64,000 nucleotides of DNA from Achatina immaculata (Eukaryota; Mollusca; Gastropoda; Stylommatophora; Achatinidae). How positions within the stretch are numbered: the stretch's first letter is position 1; the number at the start of each line of letters is the position of its first letter. The stretch spans positions 2,086,633 to 2,150,632 of the forward strand of contig CM019710.1 in the NCBI GenBank assembly GCA_009760885.1, written 5' to 3'. The position numbers and the translations under genes were made by a program. Below, in pieces: positions 1-10,927 of the stretch. The notes under the pieces are model-generated. The model saw nothing but the letters and a program-made list of their open reading frames with translations. It ran no database searches and was not told the DNA's origin.

Positions 1-357
1 TCCTCTTTGCCTTTGTTTTCCTAGGGATACCCCAGGTAGAGATGCTAGCACATCTCCTCTCTGCCTTTGTTTTCCTAGAGAGACCCCAGGTAGAGATGCT
101 AGCACCTGTCCTCTCTGCCTTTGTTTTCCTAGAGAGACCCCAGGTAGAGATGCTAGCACCTGTCCTCTCTGCTTTTGTTTTCCTAGAGAGACCCTAGGTA
201 GATATGCTAACACCTGTCCTCTCTGTCTTTATTTTCCTAGAGAGACCCCAGGTAGAGATACTAGCACATTTCCTCTTTGCCTTTGTTTTCCTAGAGAGAC
301 CCCAGGTAGAGATGCTGTCCTCTCTGCCTTTGTTTTCCTAGAGAGACCCCAGGTACT
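1..357. repeat. 54-bp minisatellite, about 6.5 copies
   Basis: The unit begins TCCTCTNTGCCTTTGTTTTC and recurs at positions 1, 55 and 109 and onward, with a shortened unit near 315. Each unit contains a pyrimidine tract ending in CCTAG, which resembles a 3' splice site. The left edge is outside the window, so the true copy number is unknown. Confidence 0.9.
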
Positions 358-361
358 CATT

Positions 362-560
362 TTTTTTTAGAGTAGGCTGACCCCGGGCCCGGTCGGTCTG
401 AAAAATGTCCGCAAGAGAGCGAATTCGAACCAGAGACCTTGTGATGGGTAGGTGAATGCACTGACCACTACATCACCGCGTCAACCAGCTGAGTGGTGGA
501 GCCTCTAAAAAAGGGTAGCAGAGAAATGTGGGAATGGGTCAAGGTGTGATACTGACGGCA
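362..560 (-). mobile_element. tRNA-derived SINE, minus strand
   Basis: On the minus strand there is an A-box-like TGTAGTGGTCAGTGCA followed about 30 bases later by GGTTCGAATTC, one mismatch from a pol III B box. It is preceded on the plus strand by a T-run (an A-rich tail when read on the minus strand). The tRNA-like fold is not preserved well enough for a functional tRNA. The far boundary is uncertain. Confidence 0.55.
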
Positions 561-624
561 CAAACTTTCACGTGTCCAAGATCTTGGAAATGCGGGCCTA
601 ACACACTACTCCCAATATTCCTTC

Positions 625-1400
625 ATGGCGGGAAATGCCGGTTAACGGGGTAGGGGTATCCTCTATCAAAGGAGAAGTAAGACGCTTCCTTACCTCCGTC
701 AGTCTACGGGACACCCTTGGGCAAGGTGGAGTACCCGTACAGCCCCCCGATCAGGTTGACGTGAAGCCATGGGAGCAGGTGGTGGATGGAATGGGAGAGC
801 AGCTGACAGATAATGTTGGTTATGGTCACCATTCTATGATGGTAGGCAGATAATCTTGATGTAGAGACAATGGCTACGATCACTGACTAGTACAGTCACT
901 TCTTGGTAGGAAAGCAATGGTAAACTTCTTGGAAGGAAAGCGATGGTAAGCTGTCTTCTGGAAATATACCAAGAAACCCAAGCAGCAATCATGGAATTAA
1001 CAAAACAGCTGAGAAACACATAAATGCCTTTGGGTGTAAATGCTACAGAAGAGTTCTCCAAATATCGTGGACACAAAGGGGAACAAATATATCTATACTA
1101 CAAGAGCTTAATATTGAAGAGGGCTGGCTAGTAAAGAGGATTAAAGAGAGAAAACTTAAATATTTTGGACATATTAAACGTCATGATAATTTAGAGAAGA
1201 CCATACTGGAGGGATACATAATGGGAAAAAGAAAAAGAGGAAGACCAAAACGAAGATGGCTGCAAGAAATCGTTGACGATCTGCAAATGGACGCAGCAGA
1301 AGCAGGCCATCTTGCTCACAACCGAGAGGCCTACAGGAGTGCTGTTTGGGAGGCAAAGTTCCGCAAGGGACATGCAAATGAATGATGATGGCGGGAAATG
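625..1400 (+). mobile_element. Internally deleted RTE-like LINE (family A) with 13-bp TSD
   Basis: The insertion is bracketed by a 13-bp direct repeat ATGGCGGGAAATG (625-637 and 1388-1400). The right part (about 955-1387) encodes the C-terminus of a LINE reverse transcriptase: a Cys/Tyr-rich stretch, then KERKLKYFGHIKRH, a Gly/Arg-Pro-rich RGRPKRRW segment and a terminal KFRKGHAN, with an (ATGA)n/(ATG)n tail. The left part (638-950) is not RT-coding and includes AGGAAAGCAATGGTAAAC, resembling leader or spacer sequence of RTE-type elements. Because one TSD encloses both parts, they probably inserted as one already-deleted unit. Family A recurs at 8656, 23488, 30145 and 44985. Clade assignment is tentative. 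Confidence 0.7.
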
Positions 1401-1440
1401 GGGATTTCACTTTTTTTTCTTTTTTAAGTAAGGGAACTTT

Positions 1441-3006
1441 GTGAAATAGTTGGTTCTAAGGACTGTTATTGCCGGAGGTGGGGTGGAGAATTCGCTCTCC
1501 ACTCCAACGGCGTGGGTCTCAAACAGCCTCTGGCAGTTAAGTCCAGATCCTGGCCTTCCCATGGCAGAACTGTTTAAACTGACAGGAGAAGGGGCGAAGG
1601 GGAATATCTGGCGTCTGAAAACCAGACATTTAGGGTAGATGAGAGGCACGTTTGGTAGCTCATCTACCGCTGCTGGCAAGATTCTTCAGCTGCCGTGCTT
1701 GGAGCGGTGCTCCTCCCGGCCTATGAAGAAAGGTGCAAATGGGGTTGCCGCGCGGCAGCACTGCGGAAAAGGTGGTAGAAAGGATAAAGCGAAGCGAACA
1801 GTCAAACCACGGCACCTCTGGTCGGCCACGTCTTAAGCGCACTCATATCGGGTGAAACGCCTGAACCGGCTTAACCAAAGGTTAAGACACTACTGGCGAG
1901 ACTCTTCGGATGCCGCGCGTGGAGTGAAGCTCCTCCCGGTCAAGGAAGAAACTGCGGAAAAGAAGTAAAGGTTGCTGTGCGGCGCCGATGTGAAAAGGTG
2001 AAGGAAAGGATAAAGTTTAATCGGTATGTCCAGTAGTATCGCTGCAAGAGCTACACATACCACGGCACCTCTGCTCTAGAGGCCGGCCTCGTCCGAAACG
2101 CACCTACACTGGTGAAATATGCCTAAACCGGCATACATCAGGGGTGAAACTTGATGACCAGGCATGTCACCTAGAGGTCGGTCACGCCCGATATACACCC
2201 ATACTGGTGAAATATGCCTAAACCGGTTTATACCAGGGGTGAAACTTGAAGGCTACGCATGTCACGGTACCTCTGCTCTAGAGGTCGGTCACGTCCCAAA
2301 CACGCCCATACTGGGATAATATGTCTAAACCGGCTCAGCCCAGGGGTGTAAGTCACTAGTGGTGAGGATTCGTCCTCCTGGACAAAAGCTCCGTCCTGGT
2401 CACAACTAGGAAGGGTAGCGGCCACGACCACAAAATGCTGAAATCGGAGACACTGGACCAGGGCAGTCTAGATAGGCAGCCACCTCTCACCCGGCGGGGA
2501 TGTATGCTTATCTTAATCACACTGAGGTTTTTCGGTGAGAAAGTCTAACTCTGGACTGGGTGGGCAACCACCTCTCACTCGGCGGTGATGCACGGGTATC
2601 CCATAAGACGTCGAGGTTTTCCTGTGAGAAAGTCCAACTCTGGCTTGGGTGGGCTACCACCTCTCACCCAGCTGGGATATATTGATATCCAAAACACGCC
2701 GAGGTCTTCCGGTGAGAAAGTCCAACTCTAGACTAAACTGATGCAACGAAAACCACGGTGTCACGCAATCCCGCTTCTGAGACCCACCAAGAATACAGGT
2801 TCAAGCCCTGCGATACTATTAACCTCATGTGGTCCTCTCGGGAATCTCTTGTGGTCCTTTCGGGGATCTCGTATGGTCCTTTCGGGGACCACACGGAGGA
2901 CCACGGGACCTAACGGGGACCACAGGCGTAAACTCAGTAGGTTCACAGTGCGGTCTTGGTGGTATAAGCGAACGAAGAAGAAGAAGAAGAAGAAGTGAAA
3001 TAGTTG
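1441..3006 (+). mobile_element. 1.54-kb non-coding retroposon with (GAA)n tail and 12-bp TSD
   Basis: A 12-bp direct repeat GTGAAATAGTTG (1441-1452 and 2995-3006) flanks a 1,542-bp insertion ending in (GAA)n. It is distinctly more GC-rich than its surroundings. Inside are two kinds of sub-repeat: units of about 60-110 bp around CATACTGGTGAAATATGCC (2060-2340), and three units of about 87 bp starting CACCTCTCACCCGGCG (2486-2725). I find no reverse transcriptase, endonuclease or transposase. A second, shorter, inverted copy lies at 24,899-25,545. The tail and TSD indicate target-primed reverse transcription, presumably by a LINE with the same tail. I do not recognise the family. Confidence 0.75.
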
Positions 3007-3129
3007 CACTAAATAAATGCACGTTCACACACGCTACACTGGTGCCGTCTGCATGTTCGGTGTGTTGTGTGACAATACCATCTTCCTCCTACCTTTTGTG
3101 ATAACTCAGTATCTTCTTCCTCTTACCGT

Positions 3130-3690
3130 GAACATTAAATCTCATGTCTTTTAGTATGTGTTTCTTGAAATTAATCTTGAACATTACATCTCATGTCTTT
3201 TAGTATGTGTTTCTTGAAATTAATCTTGAATATTAAATCTCATGTCTTTTAGTATGTGTTTCTTGAAATTAATCTTGAACATTACATCTCATGTCTTTTA
3301 GTATGTGTTTCTTGAAATTAATCTTGAACATTACATCTCATGTATTTTAGTATGTATTTCTTGAAATTAATCTTGAACATTAAATCTCATGTCTTTTAGT
3401 ATGTGTTTCTTGAAATTAATCTTGAACATTAAATTTCATGTCTTTTAGTATGTGTTCCTTGAAATTAATCTTGAACATTACATCTCATGTCTTTTAGTAT
3501 GTGTTTCTTGAAATTAATCTTGAACATTAAATCTCATGTATTTTAACACGTGTTTCTTGAGAATTGATCTGTACATTAAATCTCATGTATTTTAGCATGT
3601 GATTCTTGAGATTTGATCATAAACATAAATTCTCATGTATTTTAGCATGTGATTCTTGAGATTAAATCCTGACCATTAAATCTCATTTCT
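3130..3690. repeat. 49-bp minisatellite, about 11 copies
   Basis: The unit contains CTCATGTCTTTTAGTATGTG and recurs every 49 bases (3141, 3190, 3239 and onward). The last three units, from about 3530, are diverged. AT-rich, non-coding. Confidence 0.9.
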
Positions 3691-3734
3691 GTTGGTGTGT
3701 ATATTTTCCTTTAGTGTATGTTAGTGGTTTTCTA

Positions 3735-4930
3735 TGCATGGTCACAAACTATAAAATGATCTACATGTAACCATAAAATATGGTTATTTAGTGTAATCAG
3801 AAGCCAGAGTTATCTACGTGTAATCAGAAACTATGGTGATCTATGCATAAACTCTGACCAGAGTGATCTACTATAGGCCCAAACTAGGGTGATCTTATGC
3901 AGCCACAAACCAGATAATCTATTTGTAACGTCAGACTAGAGTTATCTATGAGTAACCACACACTAGAGTTATCTATGTGTAACCACAAATTAGACTCATC
4001 TTTATGTAACTAGAAACTAGGGTGATCTATGTGTAATCACAAACTATAGTGATCTTTGTGTAACCACAAACTAGAGTTATCTATGTGTAACCATAAATTA
4101 GAGTCATCTTTGTGTAACTAGAAACTAGGGTAGGGTGATCAGTGTGTAATCACAAACTATAGTGATCTATGTGTAACCACAAACTAGAATCATCTTTGTG
4201 CAATTAGAAACTAGTGTGATCTATGTGTAACTAGAATTAGGGTGATCTATGTGTGCCTAGAAACTAGGGTGATCTATGTGTAACTAGATACTATGGTGAT
4301 CTCCGTGTAACTAGAAACTAGAGTGATCTTTGTGTAACTAGAAACTAGGGTGATCTATGTGTAACTAGAAATTAGAATGATCTATGTGTAACTATAAACT
4401 AGGGTGATCTGTGTGTAACAACAAACTAAAAGCGATTTATGTGTAACTAGAAACTATGGTGATCTATGTGTAACTAGAAGCTAGAGTGATCTCTGTGTAA
4501 CTAGAAACTATGGTGATCTCTGTGTAACTATAAACTCAAATGATCTACGTGAAACTAGAGTGATCTTTCTGTAATTAGAAACTAGGGTGATCTATATGTA
4601 CCCAGAAACTAGGGTGATCTGTGTGTAACTAGAAACTAGGGTTATCTATGTCTAACTAGAAACTAGGATGATCTATGTGTAACTAGAAACAAGTGTGATC
4701 TATAACTAGAAACTAGAGTGATCTATGATTAACTAGGAACTAGGGTGATCGCTGCGTAACTAGAAACTAGAGTGATTTATATGTAACTAGAAACTAGAGT
4801 GATCTATGTGTAACTAGAAACTAAGATGATCTGTGTGTAACTAGACTCTAAAGTGATCTATGTGTAACTAGAATCTAAGGTGATCTATGTGTAACTAGAA
4901 TCTAAGGTGATCTATGTGTGACTAGACTAT
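3735..4930. repeat. 27-bp minisatellite, about 43 copies
   Basis: The unit is close to CTAGAAACTAGGGTGATC plus TATGTGTAA. Copies are imperfect with many substitutions, more so at the left end, which suggests an older array with a more homogeneous centre. Confidence 0.9.
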
Positions 4931-5369
4931 TAGGTTGTAAGGAAATAGATAAACAGTAGTTACCTGGGTTGATTGGCAACAATTTAAGTCATGCTTATGT
5001 GAAGAAGTATCATTGATTGTATTTGTTTTCCTTCATTGGTGTAGTTGTGAATGCATAAATATGTGTAACCTCAAACCTTTCATTTTACAAATAAAGATAA
5101 AATGCCAAGAATAAAAATACATATATAACATATTATAAATAACAGACAGTATTACCCCCATCAAATAAAATATTCATAAAATGTGATATATGTGTAACTA
5201 GACGTTAAGGATATATATAACTGACGTGGCTGTGAATGTTTTCAGATTTGCATCAAGATGGTAGTGGATTACAGTGGCTTCATTTAAATCCTAGAATGAC
5301 CCAAGAATGAACTCAGGAAACAAATTTCTTAACCAGTTCCATCATTACAACTATCAGGGCCATCTCCTC
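4931..5369. other. Unassigned AT-rich spacer
   Basis: I see no coding potential, transposon ends or repeat array in these roughly 440 bases between two minisatellites. Confidence 0.6.
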
Positions 5370-5848
5370 AGACTCTAGACATAGTCTCACCTTTATTTAG
5401 ACTCTAGACTTACTCTCACCTTTATTCAGACTCTAGACTTACTCTTACCTTTATTTAGACTCTAGACTTACTCTCACCTTTATTTAGACTCTAGACTTAC
5501 TCTCACCTTTATTTAGACTCTAGACTTACTCTCACCTTTATTTAGACTCTAGACTTACTCTCACCTTTATTAGACTCTAAACTTACTCTCATCTTTTTTA
5601 GTCTCTAAACTTACTCTCATTTTTTTAGACTCTAGACTTACTTTCACCTTTTTAGACTCTAGACTTACTCTCACCTTTATTTAGACTCTAGGTTTACTCT
5701 CACCTTTATTTAGACTCTAGGCTTACTCTCACCTTTATTTAGACTCTAGGCTTACTCTCACCTTTATTTAGACACTAGGCTTACTCTCACCTTTTTTAGG
5801 CTCTAGACTTACTCTCACCTTTATTTAGGCTCTAGACTTACTCTCACC
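5370..5848. repeat. 29-bp minisatellite, about 16 copies
   Basis: The unit is close to TTTAGACTCTAGACTTACTC plus TCACCTTTA and repeats across the interval with small indels. Confidence 0.9.
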
Positions 5849-5892
5849 CAAAACCTTCTAGCACATACACTTTAACTCTCTTTGGCACACAC

Positions 5893-6396
5893 TTTAACTC
5901 ATATCTCTCTTTGAACCTTAAGTGCCCAGGGCACATGGGGCTTCCGCAAGGGTTTTCCACAAATGCCTGTCCTTCGCCTTTTTTCTGCTCTTGCCCAGGT
6001 GAGCCCTCTATTGCTCAACATCCTTTCTGTTGTTCTTCTCCATGTCTCTTTTGGTCTACCCTTACTTCTGCTCCCCTGTGGTGTCCATCTTAGTGCTATT
6101 TTTGGTAGTGAGTTGTCAGTCATTCGGAGCACATGTCCCAACCATCGCCAGCGTCTTTCCTCAATAATTGTTGTCAGTGGTTTCATCTACATTTCTGCTA
6201 ATAAGATGTTATTTCTTATGGTGTTTGGCCAAAATATTTTTCTAATTCTTCGTAAACATTTAGTCTGGAAAGAATTCAACTTGTTTTCTATGGTTTTGGT
6301 GATTTTCCAGCATTCACTTCCATAGAGTAGTACACTTAGAACATTACTCTTAAATATCCTGATTTTCATATTTATGCTTAGTTTTTTAACTCATAT
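5893..6396 (-). mobile_element. 5'-truncated LINE (family D), minus strand, 12-bp TSD
   Basis: Direct repeats TTTAACTCATAT at 5893-5904 and 6385-6396 flank a 480-bp insertion. Read on the minus strand it encodes the C-terminal part of a LINE ORF2: LLYGSECWKITK near the left, then RRWRWLGHVLRMTDNSLPKI and a Gly/Arg-Pro-rich KGRPKETWRR segment, ending in a GA-rich tail. The frame is broken between the two parts. A near-identical copy is inserted at 48,169-48,471. Confidence 0.85.
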
Positions 6397-7890
6397 AGGG
6401 GCGTACATATTAATCCCTTAAGCCCACACATCTTAATCCCTTTTAACCCTCATTTTAATCCATCTGGCACACATCTCAATATTTTTAATCACTCACAACT
6501 TAATCCCTCTACCACACGCACTTTAATCCCTCTGCACACAGACTATAATCCTTCCCTTACATGAAAGCACAACTTTGAAACATTTCCTTCTCCACAGTAA
6601 CCACTTTGTCATGCAGTGTGAGAACATTTGCGGATAGTTCAGTTTTCTTTGTCAGATATTAGGAGAGACATTTTGCCATGTTGTACTTCTTTAATGACAC
6701 CAGTAAATAGCTACATTTCAAATTTGTAGTTTGTAACGGAAGATATGTCTCAGCGTATGCAACCCTCCAAAAATTCATGTAAAGTTAAAGCCCCTGAGTT
6801 TGTTTAAATACTTGGACTATCGAGGTGATTTCCCCTGGTTTTCGAGCTGTTTTGGGCTTACTAAAGTGCTCAGCATCAGATTTGTGTGAAGGACTGGGCT
6901 TAAGTTTTCGAGTAGGAAAGCTGCGGGTTAGTTAGTCTGGGTTTTCATCAACTGTTAAGAGGATGTAGTACTGTTTTTGTTGTAGTCGGTATATGTAAGA
7001 GAGAGAGAGAGAGAGAGAGATCTCTACCACTACTTGTGTTTGTCGTTTCCTGTTGGGTTCCAGTTGGCTGTAGTGAAACATGCCTCCACAACTTGATATC
7101 TGCCTGGCAACCAGTATTTTGATATACTTTGTCCATTGTTGAACTTCATCATCATTATCTGGAGCCGCCATTAAATTCACTTTATGTTATTAAATGGATG
7201 GCGCTGGTATCTTGCTGTGTCAAGTTCAGTTGTTGGTATCTTGTTGTGTCAAGTGTTCAGCTGTTAGTACCTTGTTGTGTCAAGTGTTCAAATGCTTCAT
7301 TGAGATGTCTAGCTGGTTCTGTGTCAAGCGTGTAACATGCAGGATATGTGATGTTCTCAATGTGTAACTGTGCACATCTCACTGGCAGCTTCAAGTGCAG
7401 ACAATGTCGCTAGTCTACACGAGACAAGTGGTCACATGGACCGCCATAATAGTAATTGTGCATTAAGTTGTCATAGTGCTGTATCTCATGAAGTGTTCAT
7501 GTGTAAAATGAATTTTGGGAATAATTAAAATATTTTAGCGGACATAAATGACAAGTATTTTATGTTTGTCAGTCAGGGGAGCGAACAGTTACATTTTTCT
7601 TGTGTTATTCCTTCTCCACAGGCTGTCAGCAACAGGCTGTTCCTTGAGAGGACTAAACTACATAGAAATAAGACAGGAGAAAAGTAAAACACAGAAATAA
7701 GACAGGAGAAAAGTAAAACAAAGAAACATCTGCCAAGTTCTCACCAGATGGAGTCTGCGCATAATTCAGACTTGGACACCGACTGTAAGACTATATAGTG
7801 CCGCTTAATACACATATGAGCACACAAATACACACTCGTGCGCGCACACACTCACTCACGCATCATTTACAAAACTAAACACAGAAATCT
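6397..7890. other. Unassigned spacer with minor repeats
   Basis: It contains an imperfect repeat around CACACATCTTAATCCC (about 6410-6550), a (GA)n tract near 7000-7020, three copies of a roughly 33-bp unit with TTGGTATCTTGTTGTGTCAA (7205-7290) and a 35-bp duplication with AGACAGGAGAAAAGTAAAAC (7660-7725). An acceptor-like TTCCTTCTCCACAG ends at 7621 but no convincing exon follows. Upstream exons of the gene at 9,928 could be here or outside the window. Confidence 0.5.
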
Positions 7891-7894
7891 ATGA

Positions 7895-8020
7895 TTATGT
7901 CCATAATCACATATTAGGTTATGTCTACAATCATATATTAGGTTATGTCTACAATCATATATTAGGTTATGTCTACAATCATATATTACGTTATGTCTAC
8001 AATTATATATTACGTTATGT
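7895..8020. repeat. 24-bp minisatellite, 5 copies
   Basis: The unit TTATGTCTACAATCATATAT plus TAGG is repeated about five times; the last two units are diverged. Confidence 0.85.
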
Positions 8021-8154
8021 CTGCCCTTGACTAACAACAAAAAACAAAACAAAAACGTGCACATGATCAATACTGAATGTTTATTTTTAAACATGTAAAA
8101 TTTTATGAGCAAATTAATATTTCTATACGGTCTGTACCAAATTAATATTTCTAT

Positions 8155-8342
8155 ATCATCATCATCATCATCATCATCTTTCACTCCCTTGAGAGCATAG
8201 GCCACGGATAAAGGCTCTCCAGTCATCCCTGTTCTTGGAATTATTCTCTAATTCCATGCGCATCCCTTGTCTCTGAGCAATGTCATAATTTCTCTTCTCC
8301 AAGTAAGTCTAGGTCTTCCTCGTTTTCTATTTCCTTGAGGAT
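8155..8342 (-). mobile_element. 3' end of a LINE, minus strand, (GAT)n tail
   Basis: A (ATC)n run at 8155-8180 is the minus-strand (GAT)n tail. Upstream on the minus strand are a Lys/Arg-rich NRKRGRPRLTWR segment and a short LINE-like C-terminus. This is the first piece of a four-part LINE mosaic up to 9,850. Confidence 0.6.
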
Positions 8343-8655
8343 TCCATGTCCATTTATGTATGAAAGTGGAAAGGCTGCCGTGATAGTGAGAGAAATGAAT
8401 AGATATAATATAAAGATACTGGTGCTGAGCGAAACATACTGGATAGGGACAGGTAAGCTTAGACTAGCAACAGAGGAGACAATCCTATTTTCAAGTCACC
8501 AAAACATAGATGCAGCACATTCAGAGGGCGTGCCACTAATGCTATCCAGAGAGTCCCAGAGAGCATTGATGAGCTGGGAGACAGTTAGGTCAAGGATAAT
8601 TACAGCCTGCTTCTCAACAAAGAAGAAGGATATTAAGCTGAATATCATCCAGGTA
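8343..8655 (+). mobile_element. LINE endonuclease-domain fragment, plus strand
   Basis: The plus strand encodes an apurinic-type endonuclease N-terminal segment with MNRYNIKILVLSETYWIGTG (8392 onward) and KKKDIKLNIIQVYT, typical of RTE-like LINE endonucleases. In those, SET(R/Y)W carries the metal-binding Glu. It is cut abruptly at 8,655 by a LINE piece on the other strand. Confidence 0.7.
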
Positions 8656-9466
8656 TACACGGAACTTTGCCTCCCTAACAGCTCTCCTGTAGGCCTATCG
8701 GTTGTAAGCAAGATGACCTGCTGCTGATGCATCCATTTGCAGATCATCAACGATGTCTTGCAGCCATCTTCGCCTTGGTCTTCCTCTCTCTTTTTTCCAA
8801 TTATGTACCCTTCCAAGACGGTCTTCTCTAAATTATCATGACATTTAATATATCCAGAATATTTAAGTTTTCTCTCTTTAATCCTCTTTACTAGCCAACC
8901 TTCTTCAATATTAAGTTCTTGTAGTATGGATATATTTATTCTTTTCTGTGTTCATGATATTTGAAGAACTCTTCTGTAGCATTTACATTCAAAGGTATTT
9001 ATGTGTTTTTCAGCTGTTTTGTTAAGTGTCCAGGTCTCACAGGCATATGTTGCGATGGGAAATATGCATGCCCTTAAAAATCTTATTTTTGTAGATCTGT
9101 CTGTTCCTCTCCACAGCTTCTTTAATTGTTTTACTTTCTGGAGAGCGATAGATGTCCTCCTTTAATTTCCCTCATTCTATTTCCATTACTAGTTAGTAGT
9201 GATCCAAGATATTCAAAACTCTCCACCTCTTCCAATTTTTCCTCATTGATACATATTTCATCTGTCTTTTTTGTTTTGTTAATTGTCATCATTTTAGTTT
9301 TCTTCGCATTAAGATAGATGTTTTGCTCTTCAATATTCTTACGGACTGAAATAATAGTTTTTCCATTCCTTTTTTGTGTTGTGGATAATTGTGTCATTGG
9401 CATATCTAATCTGTGGTATTTCATAACCTCCAATTGTTATGATGGCATCGTAATATTCTTCTCTTA
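8656..9466 (-). mobile_element. LINE family A fragment, minus strand
   Basis: The minus strand carries reverse-transcriptase C-terminal sequence of family A: NLYLNAKKTKMMTI-like, EEVESFEYLGSLLTSNG, then the KYFGHIKRH-type and GRPRRRW-type segments in several frames. It lacks the (ATGA)n tail, so it is truncated at both ends, and it sits between two plus-strand LINE pieces. Confidence 0.75.
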
Positions 9467-9830
9467 TGCACACAGGTAACACAGGTATTGACTGGGTACA
9501 TGGGACCCAACTAGAAGATCTTGATTTTGCTGATGACATAACTCTTGTCAGTAACAATGCGAATTCCATGCAAGAAAAAACAGATATACAGTCTTCACTG
9601 GCTAGCAAAATAGGACTTGAAATTAACAAGGACAAAACAAAAATAATGAAACTTCCCATTAATTAAAATGGTAAAATACATGTAGAAGGGACAGATATTG
9701 AAGAAGTCAATCAATTTGCATACCTTGGCAGCTACATAGACCAGGATGGTGACACCAGAAAGGAAGTTAGAATTAGAATTGCAAAAGCGGCATCGATCTT
9801 CGAGAATCTTGAGAACATATTATTTCTACT
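9467..9830 (+). mobile_element. LINE reverse-transcriptase fragment, plus strand
   Basis: It encodes GIDWVHGTQLEDLDFADDIT (9487 onward), the catalytic FADD box, followed by the usual thumb-region motif IGLEINKDKTKIMK. A stop interrupts the frame at 9,664, after which EVNQFAYLGSYIDQDGDTRK resumes. Dead copy. Confidence 0.75.
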
Positions 9831-9927
9831 GTTTGTTTATGTATTTGTTTGCTTGTTTGTTTTTCTAAAAGGAATTATACGAAATTGGTATAATCAGACA
9901 TTACAAACTTGATTTTTGTTTCTCCAG

Positions 9928-10856
9928 GTTTTTACGAGGTGGACACTAGCTGGACAGGGGAGGCTGGTCTACACTCGAACCGAATCAAGTGTAAAAAGAA
10001 TCCAGGTCACCTTAAATTCATACCTGTACAAGAGTTTAACTTGCAACATCTAGGGCCCTGTTACCAGGACAACGATATAGTGGATCTGATTAAGTGTATT
10101 GCAGCTTTGACTGTTCGCATTCGAGTGCTGAAACTCAGCCCAAAGAGACCGCCCCCGCCATACCCTCCCATTAAGAGAGACGCCATAGGCGCTGGATGCT
10201 CAGTGTCTGGAAGTGGGTTTGTATGGCGCGTGAGCGTGCACACGGAGAAGGATAAGTACAAGGAAACATGTCCATGTAGGAGTTGTAAAAACTCCCCTAC
10301 ACCACAAACTAGATGGGGACAAATTTACATACGAACTGTCGTCCATGTTGTTTACGATGACACAGAAGCTGCAGAAACTCTCTGCCATTTTGATTTGGAC
10401 ACTCCGGACACTGACCTAAGCAGTGTGCCCACAGTGGGCGCAAGAGAAGTGGCTTTCAGTGAGTTCACTGATGACCTGTGCTCGATGATCTTTCTGACGC
10501 ATGACCTCGCTTTAGTGGAGAAACTTCACAAGCTGGTGTATCTCTGCGATGACCTTGAAATGAAAGTAAGCAGAAAGTACAAGATTAACCCATCCAGCTT
10601 ACCTGACAAGGAACATAACCTGACCATCATTGTGTCTCACCCACATGGCTGCAGCAAGTGTGTAACAGTGGGGCAGTGCATGGCCAAGAAAAAAACAGTG
10701 GCGAAGAACTATAACACGCAGTATTATTATACTACACCAAGCTGCAGTGGGTCGAGCGGGGCTCCCGTCTACATACTTGGAAAGTGTTGGCTGAGCGAGG
10801 CGCCTCATAGTGCAGCCATGTCCACAGGGAATGGTCGAAGTGCTGTTTGGTTCTAA
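9928..10856 (+). CDS. Terminal exon of a trypsin-fold (serine-peptidase-like) protein
   Basis: A long open frame follows the acceptor TTTTTGTTTCTCCAG (ends 9927); the first codon is split, so earlier exons exist but are not found. The ~308 encoded residues include GSGFV (10,209), a His box IRTVVHVVYDD with His at 10,344-10,346, an Asp box THDLALVEKL with Asp at 10,503-10,505, and SCSGSSGAPV with the putative nucleophile Ser at 10,755-10,757. This order and spacing (TxxHVV, DxALV, GxSG-xP) match the PA-clan trypsin/DegP-like fold. Cysteines CPCRSC (10,269) and CSKCVTVGQC (10,650) are unusual for simple trypsins and might bind metal. The stop is TAA at 10,854. Base composition is more balanced than the surroundings and there are no internal stops, supporting a real gene. 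Substrate and pathway are unknown; a GSSG in place of GDSG could mean altered activity. Confidence 0.7.
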
Positions 10857-10927
10857 GTAACTCTTCTTCTTTTTTCCTCCTCTTCCTTCTCCTCCTCCTC
10901 GGTTCAGAGAGATATGGAGCAGCAAGA

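Noticed and set aside
7605..7690. Exon after TTATTCCTTCTCCACAG
   Set aside because: The short following sequence has no family match and runs into a 35-bp duplication; insufficient support.
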